Positions 59,959 to 64,000 of a stretch of 64,000 nt of DNA are shown here, in pieces (position 1 is the first letter of the stretch; each line of letters starts with the position of its first letter). The notes beneath the pieces are model-generated. The model ran no database searches and had not been told where the DNA came from. It saw nothing but the letters and a program-made list of their open reading frames with translations. The position numbers and the translations under genes were made by a program. This stretch comes from Finegoldia magna_J. Lineage in GTDB: Bacteria > Bacillota > Clostridia > Tissierellales > Peptoniphilaceae. The DNA is taken from NCBI RefSeq assembly GCF_002243175.1, contig NZ_NDYF01000003.1:61426-125425 (forward strand), read 5' to 3'.

Positions 59959-59979
59959 TTCAAATGCCTCCTAAAATTT

Positions 59980-60354
59980 TTATATTAATATTCTATCCAA
60001 AGTCTGACTAATAATGTCGAAATCGACAACTCTGAAATCATCTAAGATTTCAGCTGGCCAACGCTTTGGTTTAGAAATATTCATAAACTTAGTTGCAGTG
60101 TTGATAGATTCTTCAATCATCATCAAAGAATCAGTATCAAATTTGTCACCCTTTTCCAAAATAACGGATCTAAAAACAGTTTCGTTAGGTTTTACTGATC
60201 CATAAAGTGGGTGAGTGACTAGGCGATAATTTTGATGAATTAAATCGCGTGCTTTTTTCAAAATTCCGATGTAGTCGATATCAATGTATTCAACTGTCAC
60301 ATCGTTCCTTTTGATAGCATCTTTAAAAAATTCATTGTTTGTGATTAATAACAT
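59980..60354 (-). CDS. grdX: GrdX, glycine reductase operon leader protein
   Basis: 124 residues, matching GrdX proteins of unknown function that open glycine reductase operons. Seen: LLITNNEFFKD start, GSVKPNETVFRSVIL middle and a C-terminal RRWPAEILDDFRVVDFDIISQTLDRIL-type segment (here KRWPAEIL). No membrane segment or cofactor motif. It may assist maturation. Ribosome binding site is weak (AGGTAGGG, distant). A possible minus-strand promoter is TATAAT at 60414-60409 with a poor ATTACA -35. Confidence 0.88.
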   Translation of the reverse strand: MLLITNNEFFKDAIKRNDVTVEYIDIDYIGILKKARDLIHQNYRLVTHPLYGSVKPNETVFRSVILEKGDKFDTDSLMMIEESINTATKFMNISKPKRWPAEILDDFRVVDFDIISQTLDRILI

Positions 60355-60564
60355 CTTTTACCCTACCTGTCTTTTGATTCGTTATAAGCTATTTTCTAGC
60401 TCAATATTATTATATAACAAAATCACTCAAATGTAATCATATATAGGAAATCATAATAACCGCTCATAAAAAATCACAAATTACTTTACTAAAAGAAATT
60501 CAATTTGTTAAAACCAAAACATTAATACGTAAATAAAAAATTCGAACTCTATTCTGATTTAAAA

Positions 60565-60588
60565 AGCGATTACGAGCTTCCAATCGCT
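60565..60588. promoter_or_regulatory. Dyad upstream of the selA -35
   Basis: AGCGATT (60565-60571) and AATCGCT (60582-60588) lie immediately upstream of the selA promoter; possible activator or repressor site. Confidence 0.4.
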
Positions 60589-60594
60589 ATATGA

Positions 60595-60623
60595 TAGACA
60601 ATTCTCTGCTCTTATATTATAAT
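60595..60623 (+). promoter_or_regulatory. selA promoter
   Basis: TAGACA (60595-60600) and TATAAT (60618-60623), 17 bp apart. Confidence 0.75.
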
Positions 60624-60686
60624 TTACTCATAAGTTAATGTCAAATACGTATATATTATATAGAAGAAAATGGAGGGCAAATAAAA

Positions 60687-62075
60687 ATGGGAGCTAATTT
60701 ACAAGAAATGTTCAAGAAACTTCCTCAAGTTTCAGAAATTTTAGAATCAGAAGAAATTTTAAAAGCTTATAAAGAATATCCTGAAAGTTTAATTAAAGAT
60801 TCTGTGAGAGAATCCATAGAATTTTTTAGAAATAGAATATTAAATAAAGAAGAGTTTGATTTTTATAACAAAGATGTTATCGACAAAGCATTTGAACTTA
60901 TGGACAAAAACTTTTCACCATCATTGAAACCAGTAATAAATGCAACAGGAGTTATTTTACATACAAATCTTGGTAGATCGTTGTTAAATGAAAAAGTTGT
61001 AGATAACTTGTGTAAAATCGCTGGAAATTATTCGAATTTAGAGTACGACTTAGATGAAGGTAAACGAGGCTCTAGATATGTTCATGCTGTAGAACTTTTA
61101 AAAAGAATTACAAAAGCAGAAGATGCTGTAGTTGTGAACAACAATGCGGCTGCTGTTTTTCTTGCTCTAAATACTTTAGCTCAAAACAAACAAGCTATCA
61201 TAAGTAGAGGAGAACTAGTTGAGGTTGGAGGATCTTTTAGAATATCTTCAATTATGGAAAAATCTGGTGCTAAATTAGTGGAGGTTGGTTCAACTAACAA
61301 AACACATTTATACGACTATGAAGATAATATTAATGAAGAAACTGCTCTTATAATGAAAGTTCATACTTCCAATTATTCTGTAGTAGGATTTAGCGAAAGC
61401 GTAAGTGGAGATGAATTGAGAGATTTGTGTGATGAAAAAGGCATACATTTAATAGAAGATTTGGGTTCAGGTTCATTGATTGATTTGTCTAAGTTTGGCC
61501 TTAGTTATGAAAGAACTGTGAAGGATTGTATAAATGAAGGAATTGATTTGGTATCATTCTCTGGTGACAAGATTTTAGGCGGACCTCAAGCGGGAATTAT
61601 TGTTGGAAAGAAAGAATTGATATCTAAAATCAAGAAGAATCAATTATTGAGAGCGTTCAGAGTTGACAAGTTTACACTAGGTGCTTTGGAAGAAACTCTA
61701 AAATTCTACTTGGATGATGAAAAGGCAATTGCAAATATCCCGACATTGAAGATGATATCCATGCCAAAAGAAGAAATTTTTAGGAAAGCAGAAAAACTTA
61801 AATCTATGATAGAAAAAGAAGTGGATTTAAAAATGGAAATTGTAGAATCTCAAAGCGAAGTCGGCGGTGGGGCATATCCATTAGACAAATTAAATTCGTA
61901 TTCTATTGCTGTTAAGCCTGAAATGAAAGTATCAGAATTTGAACGTAGACTTAGATTATCTGATGAACATATCATCGGAACTGTTCACGATGACACATTC
62001 TTCATGGATTTAAGGTGTGTTTTCGAAAAAGATTTTGAAAGAATTGTAAATGTAATTAAATCTAATATATTGTAG
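60687..62075 (+). CDS. selA: L-seryl-tRNA(Sec) selenium transferase
   Basis: 462 residues. PLP enzyme that turns seryl-tRNA(Sec) into selenocysteyl-tRNA(Sec) with selenophosphate. The N-terminal tRNA-binding domain has LPQVSEILESEEI; the core has NATGVILHTNLGRSLL and RGSRYVHAVELLKRIT, and the PLP lysine is Lys295 in SFSGDKILGGPQAGIIVG. The C terminus ends with DLRCVFEKDFERIV. TGGAGGG ribosome binding site. Its position next to grdA/grdB, the genes that need Sec, is functionally meaningful. selB, selD and selC are not in the window. Confidence 0.96.
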   Translation: MGANLQEMFKKLPQVSEILESEEILKAYKEYPESLIKDSVRESIEFFRNRILNKEEFDFYNKDVIDKAFELMDKNFSPSLKPVINATGVILHTNLGRSLLNEKVVDNLCKIAGNYSNLEYDLDEGKRGSRYVHAVELLKRITKAEDAVVVNNNAAAVFLALNTLAQNKQAIISRGELVEVGGSFRISSIMEKSGAKLVEVGSTNKTHLYDYEDNINEETALIMKVHTSNYSVVGFSESVSGDELRDLCDEKGIHLIEDLGSGSLIDLSKFGLSYERTVKDCINEGIDLVSFSGDKILGGPQAGIIVGKKELISKIKKNQLLRAFRVDKFTLGALEETLKFYLDDEKAIANIPTLKMISMPKEEIFRKAEKLKSMIEKEVDLKMEIVESQSEVGGGAYPLDKLNSYSIAVKPEMKVSEFERRLRLSDEHIIGTVHDDTFFMDLRCVFEKDFERIVNVIKSNIL

Positions 62076-62087
62076 AGAATTATGAGG

Positions 62088-62118
62088 AAAATCCCGGATT
62101 ATTTATTCGGGATTTTTG
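62088..62118 (+). terminator. Intrinsic terminator of selA
   Basis: AAAATCCCG pairs with CGGGATTTT around GATTATTTATT, then T residues. Confidence 0.85.
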
Positions 62119-62158
62119 ACTTTTTGAACAAAAAATTTAGAAAAAATGTAGGAAAATA

Positions 62159-62218
62159 TTTACAAAGTTAGAATTAATATGTTATAATGACTAAAAAGGA
62201 TTTGATCCTTGTTTTTTT
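62159..62218 (+). promoter_or_regulatory. Promoter followed at once by an intrinsic terminator
   Basis: TTTACA (62159-62164), 18 bp, TATAAT (62183-62188); then AAGGAT-TTG-ATCCTT (62196-62210) and TTTTTTT. Initiation near 62195 would give a transcript of only about 25 nt unless the terminator is bypassed. Confidence 0.55.
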
Positions 62219-62335
62219 ATTGTTTATTGTTTTAATGTGAAATTTTTAAGTTAATAATATTTAACTCTTTGCATTTTTTGGAAAACGATACACTAAATAA
62301 TGTCAATCAGAAGAAAAATCAATAGGAGGTAAATT

Positions 62336-63469
62336 ATGAAACAAAAGTATAACATAGGTCAGGTAATCACCTATGCTGGAGCGTTTATTGCATTACTTAT
62401 AGGCTCTGGATTTGCAACGGGCCAAGAAATTTTACAATTCTTTTCTTCATATAGACTATATGGACTTATAGGAATTATGATTTGTTTTGGTTTGTTTACG
62501 TTTGCAGGATTATCATTTTTAAACGATGGTTATTATTCAAAATTTGAAAAACCAAACCAAATTTACAAATTGATGTGTGGAAATAAGATAGGAACTATTG
62601 TAGATTACTACGCAGTATTTTTTATTTTCTTATCTTATACAGTAATGATTGCTGGTGCACAAGCGACAGCTGTTCAACACTTTAATGCACCGAAATATGT
62701 AGGTGGAGCTATTATGGCTGCGGTTGTTATTTTAGTCGTAATGCTTGGATTAGGTAAGATTGTAGATGTTATTGGAAAGATTGGACCAGTTATTGCGATA
62801 ATGGCAATAGTAATTGGGTTAATTTCGATATTCATGAATATGGGTAATTTACAATCAAGTCTTGATCTTATTGAAAAATTAGTTAACAGTGGAGAAATTA
62901 AAGTAGCTAGTAAGAACTTCTTCCTAGCAGCTGGTTCATATGTAGGGTTTAATATGATATGGTTGGTTGCATTCTTGGCAGAAGTTGGGAACAAGGCAAA
63001 GAGCTTAAAAGATGCAGAAGCTGGAGTTTTCGTTGGATCTACAGGATTTTCAGTTGCAATATTCATCATGAGTATAGCAATTATATTATCAATACCAGAT
63101 TTGTACGATTCACAAATTCCGGTGTTGGTTTTAGCAGGTAAAATTCATCCAGTTCTTGCGACAATATTCTCGATATTTATAATGTTAGGTATATTTACAA
63201 CATCTGTTCCATTGTTATGGACTGTAACAGGAAGATTCTTCGATGAAGGCACTAAGAAATACAAATTATTTACTTTAATAGCTGGTGTAGTTGGGGCAAT
63301 CATTGGATTGACTTTGAAGTTTGACTCATTAGTAAACATCGTTTACGTTGTTAATGGATATATAGGAATGGTTCTTTTAGCATGGATGATAATTAGAAGT
63401 GCATCTGGAAAAGCTAAAAAACAAAGAATGGAAGCAGCACAAAGAAATAATATTGAATTTGAAGATTAA
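62336..63469 (+). CDS. YkvI-like membrane transporter (APC superfamily)
   Basis: 377 residues and about ten membrane helices, the length and start (GQVITYAGAFIALLIGSGFATGQEILQFFSSYRLYG) of the YkvI family. SGFATGQEI is the unwound first-helix segment typical of LeuT-fold amino-acid or betaine carriers. AGGAGG ribosome binding site. Between selA and a second grdA copy, so it may import glycine or another Grd substrate, which is inference from position only. The hydrophilic C-terminal tail is short. Own terminator follows. Confidence 0.8.
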   Translation: MKQKYNIGQVITYAGAFIALLIGSGFATGQEILQFFSSYRLYGLIGIMICFGLFTFAGLSFLNDGYYSKFEKPNQIYKLMCGNKIGTIVDYYAVFFIFLSYTVMIAGAQATAVQHFNAPKYVGGAIMAAVVILVVMLGLGKIVDVIGKIGPVIAIMAIVIGLISIFMNMGNLQSSLDLIEKLVNSGEIKVASKNFFLAAGSYVGFNMIWLVAFLAEVGNKAKSLKDAEAGVFVGSTGFSVAIFIMSIAIILSIPDLYDSQIPVLVLAGKIHPVLATIFSIFIMLGIFTTSVPLLWTVTGRFFDEGTKKYKLFTLIAGVVGAIIGLTLKFDSLVNIVYVVNGYIGMVLLAWMIIRSASGKAKKQRMEAAQRNNIEFED

Positions 63470-63472
63470 ATT

Positions 63473-63503
63473 AAGTCGGCGATTTTACATCGCTGACTTT
63501 TTT
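63473..63503 (+). terminator. Intrinsic terminator of the YkvI-like gene
   Basis: AAGTCGGCGAT pairs with ATCGCTGACTT (one G-U pair) around TTTAC, then six T residues. Confidence 0.88.
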
Positions 63504-63587
63504 GATTGAGTTTATTTATAAGAATTTACTATTAATCAGATAAAATAATAACAAAATAATTTATTATAAAAATCAAATATCCAACAA

Positions 63588-63613
63588 AAAACAGCCTAAT
63601 TAAAGGCTGTTTT
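63588..63613 (-). terminator. Intrinsic terminator of the second grdA copy
   Basis: AAAACAGCC pairs with GGCTGTTTT around TAATTAAA; T-run on the minus strand, which suits the leftward grdA copy. Confidence 0.85.
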
Positions 63614-63664
63614 CTTTTTAAATAATAATAAGAAGAATATTCACTTTAAGTGAAATGTTAGATT

Positions 63665-64000
63665 TTATAAAAATTTACAATAATCGCTTCTGATATCGTT
63701 CATTTCTTCAGCGATTTCATCAACGTCAAGAACCATTTCCATCATACCAACTTGTTCATCATAAACGTCAGCATCGAATTGTTCTTTACATTCTTCTTCA
63801 ACAACATGGTAAACTAACAATCCAAGTTCAACGCCTGCTAATGGGCCTGCGAATGTTGGGTCACCTGCTGTTACTGTTTCAGCTGCAAGACCTGCAGCTT
63901 CAGCTTCTGCGGCACCTAGAAGAACCACTACGTTTTCAGCTCCGTATTGTTCAGCGAAGTCTTTAACTCTCTTTTGGTTTTCTAAGTCCATAGCTCCTGC
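63665..64000 (-). CDS. grdA: Second grdA copy, C-terminal part (cut by window end)
   Basis: Identical base for base, as read by eye, to 57713-58048 of the first grdA over all 336 bp visible, in the same orientation. The protein from MDLENQKRVKD onward is the same 108 residues. The selenocysteine codon would lie just beyond the window edge, so it cannot be checked here. It has its own terminator at 63588-63613 and is preceded (downstream in the window) by unrelated sequence, so it begins a second locus or a second reductase operon to the right. Absolute identity even at third positions implies recent duplication or gene conversion. Confidence 0.9.
   Translation of the reverse strand, partial: AGAMDLENQKRVKDFAEQYGAENVVVLLGAAEAEAAGLAAETVTAGDPTFAGPLAGVELGLLVYHVVEEECKEQFDADVYDEQVGMMEMVLDVDEIAEEMNDIRSDYCKFL

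Larger units (their letters stand above)
60355..60686. other. Divergent grdX-selA regulatory region
   Basis: 332 bp without a gene. It holds a small dyad AGCTA-TTTTC-TAGCT (60387-60401) in the grdX leader, a 7-bp dyad AGCGATT...AATCGCT (60565-60588) and the selA promoter. No tRNA-Sec-like fold was found. Confidence 0.6.

Noticed and set aside
60355..60686. A tRNA-Sec gene between grdX and selA
   Set aside because: No cloverleaf with an 8/13-bp acceptor-T arm, TTCGA-type T loop with partner stems, or UCA anticodon arm could be assembled.
1..64000. CRISPR arrays, insertion sequences, prophage genes or rRNA operons
   Set aside because: No regularly spaced repeats, transposase or phage protein motifs, or rRNA-like sequences were seen in the window.

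Overview
The window looks like chromosomal DNA from a low-GC anaerobic Firmicute of the Tissierellia/Peptoniphilaceae type, most likely Finegoldia magna. This is inferred from gene content: a selenoprotein glycine reductase operon, pyruvate:ferredoxin oxidoreductase, hybrid cluster protein, cell-wall-binding-repeat-2 surface proteins, an AT-rich sequence and AGA-dominated arginine codons. No rRNA, tRNA, CRISPR array or transposase was seen. Genes are tightly packed, mostly in short operons separated by clear intrinsic terminators.

Layout. 1-3.9 kb: the end of thiE, two lipoproteins, a ~180-bp palindromic repeat, and a GntR regulator coupled to a membrane protein. 3.9-7.8 kb: two secreted peptidoglycan enzymes (NlpC/P60 and 3D domains), each with three CWB2 repeats and each preceded by WalR/YycF-like direct repeats. 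8-12.8 kb: hprK and nifJ. 13-18.9 kb: an unusual operon of three acyl-CoA-dehydrogenase-like paralogs that lack the canonical catalytic Glu, a periplasmic-binding-protein-fold protein with no signal peptide, a MetE-core-like zinc methyltransferase and a small possibly OsmC-like protein. This is the best candidate for an undescribed pathway. 18.9-20.8 kb: a Trp T-box with trpP, then udp and a candidate small RNA. 20.8-27.7 kb: a YacP-like nuclease, rlmB, alpha-amylase, RNase H1, a CNNM/CBS protein, apt and pncB. 27.8-30.6 kb: a complete copA-copZ-csoR copper operon with a visible operator. 30.8-34.6 kb: hpf, deoD-deoC, a PHP phosphatase and a D-2-hydroxyacid dehydrogenase. 34.7-37 kb: an isolated Wzy/Wzz-like pair. 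37-39.5 kb: a Crp/Fnr regulator and hcp with an FNR-type site at about -42. 39.6-49.1 kb: GNAT, MATE, gltX-cysS-thyX-degV-MATE and a TcyP-like transporter. 49.2-53.5 kb: a choloylglycine-hydrolase-family enzyme, murC, a pyridoxamine kinase and a YitT protein.

53.6-64 kb is a glycine-fermentation and selenium block. grdX-trxA-grdE-grdA-grdB-grdC-grdD runs leftward. grdA and grdB each carry an in-frame TGA read as selenocysteine. selA, which makes Sec-tRNA, is divergent from the operon, followed by a YkvI-like transporter. A second grdA copy, nucleotide-identical over the 336 bp visible, begins at the right edge. Together these genes reduce glycine to acetyl phosphate through thioredoxin and selenoproteins, which fits the amino-acid-fermenting, non-saccharolytic lifestyle suggested by nifJ and the nucleoside, peptide and amino-acid uptake genes.

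All assignments come from reading motifs in the sequence and from family knowledge. No database search was run.
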